A stretch of 64,000 nt of DNA from Temnothorax longispinosus (GCF_030848805.1 NC_092368.1:14067341-14131340); one strand, 5' to 3'; shown: positions 13,730 through 26,970, counted from the first letter of the stretch. Translations and numbers: made by a program. The notes: generated by a model from the letters alone, not told the origin.

Positions 13730-16558
13730 CGGAAACGTTACTTGGCGAAAAACTAAAATAAATTTCCTCCCCTCTCCTTTGCGGCATTGACCCCTCATTT
13801 TGGATAATTATTGAAAGTCTTGCTGTCTAAATTCTTACTGAAAACTTGACATTCTGAATGACATTGTTAAAATTTTAATAATCTAAAACATTTAAATTCT
13901 TTAGACTCCCGAGTTATACCTAGAAACTATAGTTTCTAGATAATATAAGTATTCATGTAAGATCTTTAAATCCTATATGGTATTTCTATTGTAATAAATC
14001 AACATATATAATATAATAATCTCAAAGTCCACCGAAACTTAAGACTAATCTTTCTCGTTGGAATTGACTGAGTAATTTCTCGCGTATTTTTTTTCCAATG
14101 AAAATCTGACAAGTGTCGGAGTTTTCACAATGGCGGAAATGAAAATCGACAGCACTAGGCGTGACTCGATCGAGCGTAATGTGCTCGCAGAATCGAATAA
14201 TAATTGTTTAATCGCCCGTATCCTTACAAACTTTACTAATAGCTGAAAGTACGAAATCCTGTAGACTTTTCCTCAAACTACATTGAGAAGATTCTCAATC
14301 TATAATGACGATCGGATTCGCTTTGTGACGCTAGTCAAACCAGTGTAGTTTGTCAATAAGTATTTCAAGAAATAAATAAAATCTTATAGGTATATATATT
14401 TCTTAATATACAAAGAAATCAGCATCGAATAATTTTCTACAATGTAGGAGAATATTAAGTCTAAAGAAATAATCTAAAATAGAACATAAATAACACATCG
14501 GAATAAAATAGTATGCCAATGTTTCTCAAAATTAGACTATCTAAATTATAATAATGTTATCAATATAGCATTAACGTAATAATAAAACGCGATCTGACTT
14601 CATTGTTGATATCTGTTTATTTATACATTTTTCTTCCAATATAAATTGCAGTTACTTATAAGAAATTTATAGTGTCTGCAGTACCTTTAAATTAGCACTT
14701 ATTTCCATATTTTTCTTAATCTTTTATAATGAAAGGTAACCCAAAAATTACTAATTACTAATATATAATAGTCTATTGTTTTGTATTAAATATCTTAAAA
14801 TTAAAATCTTTTAAAATTAAAAAATTTAATATAAAAAAAGTCAAAGGTATCAATCGTTCTAATTTAGATTTCTCCTCTTCTTCTTTTAGATCTAAATTCC
14901 AATCTAAATTCTGCCTTCAAGAGTTGTTTATCATTACGCAACCTTGAATCCAACTCGAAATTATTGTCGCGTGAACGAAAGCCCTTCCTTGCTTCGACTT
15001 TCCCGTCGACTTCCTGCGAGGGCAATCGGCCGTGCAAGAGTAGAGAAGAAATATACGCTGGCAAAATAAGGACGGAGAAGCGAAACTTCGCCGATAGTAA
15101 TTCGTGACTCGACTTAGTGCAAAGTTCGCGAGGGTCCCAATTAACCGTGCATGGCCGCCCGGGGGGCCCTGCCAACTACCTTCGTTCACCGACGATCCGT
15201 TCTTCCACTCGACGGAATAACGAAAATTTTCCCCGAATGCCGTCGGACGCGTGAGAGCGTTTAGTGTACCTTAAAAGGAAGAGAAATATTACTGGAACAA
15301 AAGAAAGTGCGAAAGCTCAGCGTAGTGTACCAATTTCAGTTTGACTCTTTAAGAGGTCACTTCCTCGCAGCGGAGAAAAACAAAAGATACCGTATTACGG
15401 TGCTTTCTGCATTGTTTCGTTTAAATTTAAATATTTAAAACTGTAGAAAATGCCAGCGGAAAAGGGTGCGAAAAGTAAATAATACCGATTTACTCAAGTC
15501 AGTTTCATTGTCGTATGAAAATGTAACTAAAATATTAATACTTAAAAACGACTACTATAAAATTCTTTTGAAAATAGCGCTTTTCTAACAGTCACGTTGA
15601 AAATATTCTAGCATACGGCCATTTTGTTGGATGGCAAGTCTATGTCATGACATAAATAATTGGGGAAGGACATTATCACGCGAGCGGGCGCAAAGGGAGA
15701 GTGTCGGACAGGGGTGCGGATTTATTATGCGGCTCTTCTTGTAAGCTTCCGCGACGCGGGCCGAGGTCGCCGCCATATTTTACCGAGAAGCCGGAATCTT
15801 TTGTCTTCATAATATTTATCCCGCCACGAATGCTGGGAGTAATGGGGCGTGGGGTCCCCGGAGAAACGAACGAGATCGGAACCCAAAACCACCCCTCTAT
15901 CGGAAATAAGCTTAGGGGCATACGGACGACACAACGAGGGTGAGTATCGGGACAGATTCAAACGAAAGATTGATTCAACGGGATTGTCCAATCTACGCAA
16001 CATACATGCTAACCGAGGCGAATGGGGGGAAAAAGGTGAACGGAGTCCTGGACCAGCTGGGTAAATATACGAATATACGAATATTATTGATAACAAAGAA
16101 GAGGGCGGAAGAGAGAGAGAAAGAGAGCAAATTATTTTTTGTTTGACGTCAGAAAAATGCGTAACGCGAGATAACTAATGCCTTAACGCATGAATTGACG
16201 TATACGTGTATTAAACACATAAATCTAAGTGTTTACGAAGTATGCGTTCCTTATACATATAAAATAATCATTTAGATTTATGTATGAAGAATGACCCTGT
16301 GTGTATATATGTATACATACATATGTGCACCAAAATGTTGCACTTTTAAATGTAAAGTATTTATGACATCATGTGTATGTATAAATGTCGTTTAAATTTT
16401 GATAGAAATTTGTTATATTCAATCAGTTAAATGTTTGTATTGTCACATATATGTTGTATGTACATAACATACTGTATCAATAGAGATAATTTCTAGACAA
16501 TTGAATAACATGCGAATATCTATAGAATATTTTCGACAGCGATTCCAAATAAAGAATC
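13726..16558. other. No gene recognised
   Basis: AT-rich sequence to about 14,850, then a GC-richer island at about 14,870-16,060. Overlapping frames on both strands in the island are mutually shadowing and none resembles a known protein. A perfect 20-bp palindrome sits at 13920-13939. Confidence 0.55.
13920..13939. repeat. Perfect 20-bp palindrome
   Basis: CTAGAAACTATAGTTTCTAG is identical on both strands. It could be a dimeric protein site or chance in AT-rich DNA. Confidence 0.6.
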
Positions 16559-16734
16559 TTATAGTAGGGGAGCTAGCTCCATTTTTTCGTGATTATTTCG
16601 GTACTTATGAAACTTTTTGTGGTGATTCAGAATGTTATTTAATGATCAAAGCTCCGGGGACTGACAAAAAAGTGGGGCGCTTTGGGTGGTATAGCCACTC
16701 ACTTGTGCAAAAAAATTTTTTTTTCAAGTCATTT

Positions 16735-17085
16735 CGGTATGTCAGTCATTTTGCACCATAATTCTTTGATATATTCTATGACTATTTGCAAATTGACTGA
16801 CAAAAGTGGGTCGCTTGTGGGTGTAGGGCCGCCCAAAAATGTCATTTTTTTCAAGTCATTTCGGTATGTCAGTCATTTTGCACCATAATTCTTTGATATA
16901 TTCTATGACTATTTGCAAATTGACTGACAAAAAAGTGGGTCGCTTGTGGGTGTAGGGCCGCCCAAAAAAGTCATTTTGGTATGTCAGTCATTTTGCAACA
17001 TAATTCTTTGATATATTCTATGACTATTAGCATAATTGACTGACAAAAAAATGGGTCGCTTGTGAGTGGTAGGGCCGCCCAAAAA
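16735..17085. repeat. Tandem subrepeats, left arm
   Basis: Three copies with starts near 16735, 16862 and 16977. The spacing shortens from 127 to about 115 bp through loss of a T-rich segment. They are mirrored in the right arm at about 17950-18270. Confidence 0.85.
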
Positions 17086-17141
17086 TGTTTACGTTACGTT
17101 GTTACGTTATGTTTATGTTTATATTTATAACCTTTATAAAC

Positions 17142-17198
17142 TATGGCATCTAAATGTGTTTTTTGTGGTCGTGACGATGACAATAAAATACGTGTTTA
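17142..17198 (+). pseudogene. Possible remnant of a transposase zinc-finger start
   Basis: A short frame reads MASKCVFCGRDDDNKIRV and then stops, with a CxxC pair at residues 5 and 8. It sits in the loop of the foldback element, just after the left arm. A CxxC at the extreme N-terminus is common in DNA-binding domains of transposases, so this may be the last readable piece of a lost one. It is only 18 residues, so chance is possible. Confidence 0.25.
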
Positions 17199-18440
17199 AG
17201 AAGAAAAAGATTCCTAGTTTTTTTATTTATTTTTTATGATGATGATTCAATGCAGCTATTTTTCATTAATGTTTCTGTTTTGATTATATAATAAATGACC
17301 ATAAAAAAAGATATTGGCTTCAGTTTACAATGTACTTATAGTATTATCTTAACGGCGCCTTCTGCGCGTTTACTAAATTAACGTAATAATAATAACTAAT
17401 AATGGAAGCCGGATTGACCCGTATTATTTTCTCCGAAAGTTATTCTACAATAAATGTTACTTTTTATTTGTTAGCTGACTGAGTTAATGATTTATGTGTC
17501 ACCCCGCCGGATATCGCGCTGCCCTTCATCAACCCCGCCCTGCTATTAGGTCGAGCTAGCCGATTCCTCGCACACCAAACTTATTTCGTCTTGCGTCTCT
17601 CTTTAGTTTCTCGCGATTTCGCGGACGCGAATTTACGCGTCTGGCACCCAGCAATCAAATTCGGTTAGTGGAGTGTCGGAGGTGCGAGAGAATCGTCGGA
17701 GAGGCCTATCTATCATCCTTCTCTCCTTCCCCCTTTTGATTTGTTACATGACCCGGACCGCTCCGGGAGTGAAAAAGATGTGACAAAATTTGGCTGTACT
17801 TTTAATTATTTATTTGAGTATAATGGAAAGACAATAAGAATTAAAATGAGTCCTGATGATCATCAATGGTGAATTCAAAAAAGGAAAAAATTCATAAGTC
17901 GCAAACTGTGAAATTTACAATATTTTATGAGGGTTTTGAGACTCACTTTTTTGTCAGTCAATTATGCTAATAGTCATAGAATATATCAAAGAATTATGTT
18001 GCAAAATGACTGACATACCGAAATGACTTTTTTGGGCGGCCCTACACCCACAAGCGACCCACTTTTTTGTCAGTCAATATGCAAATAGTCATAGAATATA
18101 TCAAAGAATTATGGTGCAAAATGACTGACATACCGAAATGACTTGAAAAAAATGACATTTTTGGGCGGCCCTACACCCACAAGCGACCCACTTTTTTATC
18201 AGTCAATTTGCAAATAGTCATAGAATATATCAAAGAATTATGGTGCAAAATGACTGACATACCGAAATGACTTGAAAAAAAAAAATTTTTTTTGCACAAG
18301 TGAGTGGCTATACCACCCAAAGCGCCCCACTTTTTTGTCAGTCCCCGGAGCTTTGATCATTAAATAACATTCTGAATCACCACAAAAAGTTTCATAAGTA
18401 CCGAAATAATCACGAAAAAATGGAGCTAGCTCCCCTACTA

Positions 18441-19525
18441 TTAGAAATCCGCAAATTTTCGAAAAAAAATTTTCCACTTAGTAGAAACCAAGAACGGCTT
18501 CAAAGGTCTCCGGGGGAATCGTCGTATCTTTAATCGCGAATCTTTTCCTTCTGGTTCCAATCGACACCTTGTCCGCCCCTCCCACCGAGCGACGCTGCGA
18601 ATTCTGCTATTTCAATTCCCTTCATCTTGCTCTTATTCTGCTTCCACTAAATCACGAATGGTTTGATATCCACCGCCAACCGATAACCGCTCAAGATACC
18701 AGATGGTTGCCTCTTTCTATCACTTTCTAGCAATTCTCCAATCTTCTTCTTTCCCCTACTTATCTTTTTCCTGCTGTAAAGTACGCCTATGTATTAGTAT
18801 TTCAGTTTCTCCTTTTCAAATGTCTTCTATATTAATTCTTTACCTTATTATAACTATCTTCATATTGAGATAATATTATCTACTTTTATTCCAGTGATAA
18901 AAACAAGAAAGATTCTTTGTTAAAAAATAAATTTGGTTTTAGACTATAGTTTTAGATTTGATCACAGATTAAAAATTTAAAGAAGTAGAAAGAATTATTG
19001 TAAAAACAGTAATTTTTCTGTTTAATTGTATTAAAAGCTTATATTAATCACATATAAATAATTAAAATTTTTCAGGTTTACACTATATTGTTTGATTTTT
19101 CACAAGAAAGGATAGTTTTCCTAAAATATTATATTTATCATAATTACTATACAATTTTAACAAGAAGTATTTAATATCTATATACTTCCGTCTATTAGTA
19201 ATTAATTTTACAATCTTCGTGTTCGCGCCGCTAGTAATTATTCTCGACGCGCACATTTATTTTATACAAAGAAAAATATTAAATAAAAAGAGAGCTTTAC
19301 AATAGTCTACTTTCGTTATTAAATTATCCTTTTTAAAAATAAATTATTATTAAAGACACCAATATCTAGATCAAAACAGTGTTATCTAGGTGTCGGTGAC
19401 AGACTATAAAACACGAGAGCATTCAGCAAAGATTTTGATGGATGGTTCTAACTTTTTATTATACAGCTATATTTGAGCTAAATAGATCAATCACCTTCTT
19501 AAATCATCGAATTATTAAAACTTTG
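18441..19525. other. No gene recognised
   Basis: Sequence to the right of the foldback element: a GC-moderate patch to about 18,780, then AT-rich DNA. No structure beyond homopolymer runs. Confidence 0.6.
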
Positions 19526-19665
19526 TAAAATGCACAAATCAATGACAAAATATATACATATATGTAACATATGTATATAATATATGTTATAAATTTTTTT
19601 ATATTTATAATCAATGGCAAAAAATATATACATGTTTTTTTCTTATTGATTTGTGCATTTGATTA
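19526..19665. mobile_element. Short inverted-repeat element
   Basis: AAATGCACAAATCAATGACA at the left matches the reverse complement of the right end (TTGATTTGTGCATTT), with ATATATACATATATG-like sequence between. About 140 bp, non-coding, MITE-like. Termini and target site are unclear. Confidence 0.5.
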
Positions 19666-19783
19666 TAACCTTTTAATAAATCGATAATTTCACAATTTCA
19701 CAAAAAATTACTAATCTGTAATATAATAGCTAATTAAATGACATAAAAAAATTGTAAGTATGCATGTGTGTGCGCACATATAT

Positions 19784-20075
19784 ACAGGGTGTACAAAAAA
19801 TTCCAGGATGACAAAATATCTAAAAAATATATAATTTTATGAAAAAAATATTTCAGACAAAGTTGTAGGGTTTAAAACTATGTCTATTTACTGGTCTTAT
19901 CAATTTGACCTTGAGTGACGTTGCCAGGTCAGGTCAAGGCCACCTTTAATTTTTTAAATAAGACCCATTTTATTCTTATAGTCCCTCTTAAGATCTTTTC
20001 AAAACACTATTATTTTAGCCGCTTTGGCTCAGTCGTTTCGAAGTTATTGAACTTTTTATGGTAAGATGTCAGCAA
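19784..20075. mobile_element. Truncated ACAGGGTGT-end transposon fragment
   Basis: It begins TATACAGGGTGTACAAAAAA, the same type of end as the element at 38149-38555. It is followed by non-repetitive sequence with a local inverted word (TTGACCTTGAG/GGTCAAGG) and no matching right end. The right limit is approximate. Confidence 0.45.
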
Positions 20076-20570
20076 CTATATAGTTTTACCCAAGGTAAAA
20101 TAAACGGAGATACCACTATCATACCTATATTATACCCATGTGTGGAAGTATATATATACTTTTTTATGTTATCTGTGTCGTGCACATAGCATTCATATCG
20201 GCTTATTTAGCACTATTATTTACAATGTAACTATCCATTTTCGAGATAGTACTATCTATATAGGCTAAAGGAAGAAAGTACGGAGGGGGACTCTGGCGAA
20301 ACTCATGATCGATGGTTCCTTCCTTCTATTTCTTTCCGCGCATCATATACTCTAACCGTCTAACCTGCCTTTTTCTCTCCGACAACGTCACCTTTTTCTC
20401 CAGCCGTATACCGCTACAGCCTTCTTCCCTTTCTCTTCTTCCCGCGCCGGTTGCGCGTAGCGTCAAACTGACAGCGTCGCGTACGCTGGAAGTAACAGCC
20501 GCGTTGTCGTTTGTCACGCGACGTCACGACGCCAACGCAGCGTATCAGGGAACGCGTCGCGACGCGACGC

Positions 20571-20600
20571 GAGGTGAGGCGAGGCGAGGCGAGGCGACGC
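20571..20600. repeat. GAGGC short tandem repeat
   Basis: About five GAGGC/GAGGT units followed by GACGC, within a CpG-rich island (about 20,430-20,770). The island carries many GCGACGC words. Confidence 0.85.
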
Positions 20601-21560
20601 GATGCCGCGCTCGGTTGATACGACGTACAGCGACGATAAATTCGCGGATTTCAGCACCCGCGAGATTTCATGCGTGTCCGAGCTGTCGGAAGTCTTCTCC
20701 ATGACGAGTGGACGGCCACGGCCACGTTCGAGTAGCGTCGAGTCAGAATCCCACCGCGCGCTAACTTTTCGAAATATCTCCTCACGTTGACTGCGATGGC
20801 GATCACGTATCGTCACATGAACCCAATGAATTAAAACCCGATATAACAACGAATTCTAAAGATCGTAAACATAACATTGGCAGTAGAACAAAAATATAAC
20901 TATCATATAACATATAAGATGTATGTCTATGTATAGATATTTTCTTTCTCTTGTACAATTTCTGTTCGTGTATACAGAAAAATTAATAAAAAGAAGAATT
21001 AAATAAAAATTAAAGTTTGAGGAAATGAGAAAAAATTGCCCATATAGGTATATGCATAAATATTATAAAATAATTTTACATAAAATATGATTATATAAAA
21101 CGTTGTATAATCTAATTGCAATTTTAATTATGTATAATTATGCATGCATATTTTTATCGAAAAATTTTTTTGCTAGTTTTTATACATTTATCAGATGTTA
21201 CAGTGACTTGTAGCAATTATTATAATATCAGTTCCACACCTTTCGTCGCCTTTATAACTGACAAATTAGTGTTTCATTCGCTAGCGAGAGTCTCAGAGTT
21301 CCGTTCATTTTCAATTTCAAAGATGCATTAGGCGCGCGACCCAAAAAGTGAACTCCACCGACTCGCAGGAAAGTACATCGGCGCCGTTTCATTAGATATC
21401 ATTATAATTGCACGAGGGAGTAATTATTGTTGTCCGCCGCGCGGCAGAAAACGGGTTGGAACAAATGAAAAAAAGGCCGTAATAAAAATTAATGTCCCAA
21501 CGGCGTGCAGTCGGCGTAGGGGAGGAGTCAAAAACGGTAAAAGAGGATAAAACGGTGTGT

Positions 21561-21563
<3 letters not shown>
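20601..21563. other. CpG-rich island tail, then AT-rich sequence; no firm gene
   Basis: The island contains a 62-codon plus-strand frame at 20602-20790 rich in Ser, Asp and Glu, with no known match. Overlapping frames on the other strand are equally long, so none is called. CpG islands in insects often mark promoters or first exons. Confidence 0.4.

Positions 21564-21564
<1 letters not shown>

Positions 21565-21607
<43 letters not shown>
21565..21607. repeat. GA microsatellite
   Basis: About 20 GA units with one AAA interruption. Confidence 0.97.
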
Positions 21608-21609
<2 letters not shown>

Positions 21610-22095
21610 GAAGAAAGAGAGAGAATGCTTGGAATGCCATTTTCACGGCACACACTCGATTCGGTCCTCCGCTCCGGACTGTATAATGAAAAAAACTTCG
21701 CATGCGCGCGTGCAGCGAATTGAGCAAAACGACATGTATACAGCAATTTCAAAGTTTGCGTGTAAGCACCTGCATTGAAAAGTGGATTTGATGCAAATTG
21801 ATTCCAAAAGTATCACTTTTCACATCCAGAACTTCTTCGCGGAAAACTCGAATAAGTTGACAAGGAAATTTTCGATGACCAAGACATAATCAATAAACAT
21901 TGAAATAATTTTCAAAGAAATAGTTTCAACGAATTTGTTTAATCAGTCATTAAATGACGCAATTAATTTGAAAAAATAAGAACATTATCGCGTTGTATCT
22001 TTATACTTGTATGGCATATTATCGTACGATGGAGATATGTTTATCAGGGGAAGATGAGTTTATACAAAAAGTAACTAACAATATTTTAACGTACA

Positions 22096-22199
22096 TTTCA
22101 AATTGCAAAGTGCAAAAACATGTGTTCCTAATGATATCGCATTTTATTTCAAAATTGCAAAGTGCAAAAACATGTGTTCCTAATGATATCGCATTTTAT
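22096..22199. repeat. Recent direct tandem duplication of about 52 bp
   Basis: Two adjacent units share TTGCAAAGTGCAAAAACATG and TGTTCCTAATGATATCGCAT and differ only by one extra A at the start. The near-identity implies a recent event or ongoing copy-number change. Confidence 0.92.
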
Positions 22200-23032
22200 C
22201 AGCGCACGTTATTCGAAGTTCCCTGACCCGTAAATTCAAAGTTCACGGGACTGTTGTTGGGAGTCGCAATATGTACCCGAATGAAGCTACATAAACGTCC
22301 GTTATTAAAAGCATATTCATTACGAAGTACTATTAATAATTAGAAAGTGCTTGGTACTTGTGCCAGTAAAACTGTTTCGTATGTGTGTCCATAGCATATA
22401 ATTCTTTATGTTTTCACTTCAGCTCATCCACGTGCAAAAAATAGATTCCCATCGCGATTTTACAGATGATGCGATACATGCGGTGTACGATAAAATAAGA
22501 ATACAAAAAGCAAACGCGAAACAACACATTCTTCACATGAATTGCGGTTTATCAAACAGTCGCAAAAGTGACCTTCTCGATTTACGCCATTTTATTAGAA
22601 TAATATTATCAGACTAACAATGTTATCAAATTTGTACGCTTTACGCATAATATGTTAAATCCGTTTAACGCAATATAATAATTAGATAATCAATAATCAA
22701 TAGACTGTGTGTATCACGTATCGTATCTAATGCCGAATTTAACCGTGTATTTTACGTATCTGCAGTTGATCAGCATCATCGATGAAATAATAAGTAAAAT
22801 TTTATTATGAGATTGTTAATACTCGTTATATTGCAACATAAATTAGAATAATATACGTATAAAGGTTAAATAACAATTGTACAATGTGAATAAAATCAAA
22901 CGTTGCAATATATTCGGAATTAAACGTTTGTAAAGTTACGCCGTTTGTAAAAGGTTTTAAAATTAAAAAAACTAATTAAAGGGTTCTAAATATCCACCGA
23001 AACGCTCTGAATTCTCGGTTAGTTTTACAAAG

Positions 23033-23057
23033 ATCTCTCTCTCTCTCTCTCTCTCTG

Positions 23058-23130
<73 letters not shown>

Positions 23131-23273
23131 GAGAGCAGAGCTCTCTCTCTCTCTGAGTCTCTCTCTCCTCTCTCGATACTCTCTCTCTCTCCTCCTCCCT
23201 CTCTCCTCCCCCCCCTCCCTCTCTCTCCCCCCCCCTCCCTCCTCTCTCTCCCCCCCCTCTCTCTCTCTCCCCC

Positions 23274-23305
<32 letters not shown>

Positions 23306-23307
23306 GC
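23033..23307. repeat. Long CT-rich low-complexity tract
   Basis: About 275 bp almost entirely pyrimidine on the plus strand. It is (CT)n in the first half, with a GAGAGCAGAG break near 23130, and alternating CT and C7-8 runs in the second half. It could form triplex (H-DNA). The 97-residue minus-strand frame of Arg/Glu repeats is a translation of this tract, not a gene. Confidence 0.97.
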
Positions 23308-26300
23308 TCCCTCCTCATTTATAGTAAGAAAAACACAATTTGGAAAACCAGAGATGCTGACTTCACGATACTTACTATTAAACTTTTAAAAATTATTAAA
23401 AATTTATCTAAAACAATAGAGAGTGAGAGAGAAAGAGGTGAAAAAAAAATTATTTAAAATCTTCTTAGAGATCTAAAACGAATTGGGACTTTTACGTAAT
23501 AATAAATGTTGCGAAATTAGCCTCCAATTTCTCAAATATTGACTTTACTGCATGCAAGAACTCTTTCTAAAGCCAATAAAGATGTCTAGGATTTTTCCGC
23601 GTGCTTCCAAAACTTTATTAACTTCTTATTTTTGTTTAATTTTAGAAAAATATAGCCTCAAATTTCCACAAGTTAAAATTAATCGTAATATATGTTATAT
23701 AGAGATTAAAATAACTATCGAATTAAAATTATTCAACCAAGCGTGTAAACTGCACTAATATGGCGTTGGCGAAAAAAGAAGTTGTAGATCCAGCAATTCT
23801 CACGTTACATTGCGCGATCTACGCGAAAAAAAGGATTTAAAAAATGTTCAAGTAGATATGTAACATTGTATGCAAAATTTTTGCGTGCAAGCGCGAAAGA
23901 TGCGAAGAGAAACCACACGAGTGAGAAAACTTTCCGGGCTTTTCCCGCTCTGGTTGGCGAATGTTTCGCGAACGCGCGGATAACGAGTCGAGTTCTTTTT
24001 CCGGACTTCGTTTTGAGTGCGTTGCTCATTAAGCGGAAGCGATTACCGGTTCAACGATTGCTGATTCCACACGAGAGCGCGAGTGGGCTCTTGCAGCTAA
24101 AACCCGGGGACTGGGAGAGAGAGCCGACCACTTACAATAATTGCCCGTGCAACTGATTGGCGCGAGCCATCCGTCAATTAGTGCTGTGTAATTTTGACCG
24201 CACATTGAGTTTAATCAACTTTGTGCATTAGCCAGTCGACCGGCTTTCGAAATACATGTTGCGCCATTGGCAAAATTTTCATCCCCCCCAATCTAGTCGC
24301 CAATCCCTTCTTCATTATAACACGGAGCTGATTATGGAAAATCCCATTTTTCATTTCGCGACAAATTTCGTGTCACGCGTATCGTGAGATACTTCAATGA
24401 TAAAATCGCACTTTTTCACGGAGGAAACGACTTGAAAATTTAATGTACAAATGTGAACGTGAAAAAGAAGATAGAAATAAAATTGGAAATAATTAGGATG
24501 GTTGAGTTTAAAATTATGAATATAGCTTCCTATTCGAAAATTTCTTGTTCGACATTATTGTTAATTATTCGATCCTTTGAATATAAAGTAAAAGTAACAC
24601 TTTACACCTGTAATTAATAAAACATTAATAAAGTGTTTATAAATTCTTTTAATTAGAGCTTTAAATCTTTAAACCCATATTATAAATATGTCTGTATATA
24701 ATTTTATACCAAAGTATGTTGCTTGGACTGCATAAAATTTCAGTATTACGCATCAAATCTGATATCACTTGATCAATGTACTAAATTAAAAGGATTAGAG
24801 ACCGTAACATGGTCCGTTTTAAACTTATCAACGGACGAGAGCTGAGTTTAACCGTCTTTCGGAGTATAAGCGTGATAAAATAAACCTATACGTGTACATT
24901 ACATTTCCATCAGTCGACGACTGAGATTAATGTCGCGCTTAATAGAATTTTAAGAATTATTAACAATATATTATATGGCTAGTGTCGTAAGGAACGGGGC
25001 CATTAAAAATTTTACAACTTTGACGAGGCGAAATTTTCCGCCGGGGACGTTAAACACGTGCGCGCGCTCCCTCGCGCGCTAGGCATTGTGTATGCGAAGG
25101 GTGGATTTGAAAGTTTTCCATTAATAAAAAATTCGTGCTTCCGGAACTTCAAAAGCTTTTTAATTCTCTCGAGTGTCCCGTCTGGATCCACCCCCCGCCC
25201 CCTCCCGCGCTATCCACCGGTCCGGATGACTAAAGTGCTCGGTATTTTGCGAGCGAAAAAGAAAAATGTATAGAATGTACAATGTAAAGATAACGACGAA
25301 AGTTGGCGGCAAGATCGTGGCAGTGCCAATCTTGCGGTAATGCCTTATGATTCATACTATATATAGGATCTTAGGTAAAAATGCGGAATATTTCCATGGA
25401 AATAAATTCCCTACATTCTTTCTCTCTTATTACGTGTGTGCTGACATAAAACAAATAAAATATCTATAGTGTAATTTTCTAAAATTTTTTTTAAATTAAA
25501 TTAAATTTTAACGCGAAATAATGTGAAAAAAAAATAAACGACAGATATGTCGATATCTTATAATTTTGATAATCCGTTTAAATTTAATTTTATTATACTA
25601 ATGTGATTATATCCCGGAAATTCGGGAATTGACGCACTGTACAGAGAAACAATCAGTCAGGATAACTAGGTAGACGATAACTTTAAGCAAGATACATCGA
25701 CCGTTGCTCGTCTCGACAACGAAGAAAACAGGCTGGCACGGAACAGAACGACAGAACAGAAAGGGAGATGAGGGCAGAAAAAGGGGATAGTGAAAAAGTG
25801 TAGGAAAAGTTCGCGCCATTCCAGTCCCATTTCCTTTCCATTTGTATTTATGGCCTCGTTATTCGCAACTCAGACTTTCGAGCCAAGCCATGTCGAAAAT
25901 TGGCAGGAAGAACGATTATCGGATACGTATATGCCACGACGATCGTTACGATATTTCTGTCGATCTCATTTGTCGCTTTCTCGAACGTTTAAAATTTTGA
26001 TGAAACCGGTGAATAAGTTCCGACGCAAATTCGTCGAATGCTGTAAAACGTTTTATCGCTGATATAGTGAGAGTACAAATAAAATTATAAAATAAAGCAC
26101 AATTTTTAATAAATAATTTTCTGGTAAAGAGACTTGATAACTTTTCCATGTGATCAACGACTTTTTAGTTTAAAAAGATCTTCTCGAAATGCGGGAAACG
26201 CGAGCTTTTAAACGCGCAAATGTCATAGTCACTTTGATTATGTTGCCGCCGTTAAACGCTGATGCTAATTCCAGTCCAATCGCGCGGTGGAATTTAATCG

Positions 26301-26970
26301 CATAACTTTGATCGATACAGAAACGTGCAACGTTGCTGTGTTTTGCGGAACAATTTCCCAACTAAGTGATTACAGAGAAGTTAGAGCCCGGGCTATTCAA
26401 TTATACAGATTACTTATATGTAGAAATAGCTTCGCTACTCGTCGCGATGCAGCCATCAAAGTGACGCTAATCAGGCTTCAAAGTGACGTTGATCAAAGAC
26501 CAGGATCAATTTGTTACACGAGAGCGCGACGCGGCTACTTGCGACATCACGGGTTGGCCCTCACGGTTATCCCTTAATAGGAGAACCTTCAATAGACGTA
26601 CTTTGATATTTCGATCGAGTTGTACCTACAAGTCTAGATTAACTTACGCGCATATTATTATTATGGATATATCCCAAAATCAAAATAGAAGATCACTGCT
26701 GTTCTTTGACTTTCTAAAATTTAAAACTGATATAAATAATTATGCAGAAATATATATTTAAAAACCATCAAAATTAAATTATTATAATCTGCTTAATTCA
26801 AAATATTCAATTCAACCTTTACAAATTTTAATAGTTGTATAAATTAAAAATATTTAATTAAAAACGTCAAGGTATTTTGTGAGCGCTAATACAATCATTG
26901 ACAAGTTTTAAACTGGTGAAAAAGTGGACGCAAATTCTTCGAATGCTATAAAATTTTTTTATCGTTGATA
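23308..26970. other. No gene recognised
   Basis: AT-rich sequence with GC-richer patches near 23,890-24,250, 25,010-25,330 and 26,160-26,570. Frames at 23866-24156 and 26287-26577 have no recognisable domain. Confidence 0.55.

Larger units (their letters stand above)
16562..18440. mobile_element. Foldback-like DNA element with about 490-bp inverted arms and internal subrepeats
   Basis: Both ends read TAGTAGGGGAGCTAGCTCC inward, and the end itself contains the 12-bp palindrome GGAGCTAGCTCC. A TTA trinucleotide flanks each side and fits a 3-bp target duplication. The arms (16562-17050 and 17945-18440) are near-identical in opposite orientation. Each contains about three tandem subrepeats of roughly 115-127 bp, marked by CGGTATGTCAGTCATTTTGC, TTCTTTGATATATTCTATGA and GGTCGCTTGTGGGTGTAGGG. 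The loop of about 895 bp contains a possible vestigial coding start at 17142 and GC-richer sequence. Reading frames seen in both arms are the same repeat read twice. The 3-bp TTA duplication is compatible with PIF/Harbinger elements, but the ends do not settle the superfamily. Confidence 0.85.

Noticed and set aside
18238..18477. 79-codon frame similar to the frames at 16501-16888
   Set aside because: The same peptide appears because the foldback arms are inverted copies. It has no domain, and stops fall at subrepeat boundaries.
20602..20790. 62-codon Ser/Asp/Glu-rich frame in a CpG island
   Set aside because: The composition is protein-like, but it is short, unrecognised and overlapped by a 111-codon opposite frame; not enough to call.
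23025..23318. 97-codon Arg/Glu-repeat frame
   Set aside because: Translation of the CT-rich tract.
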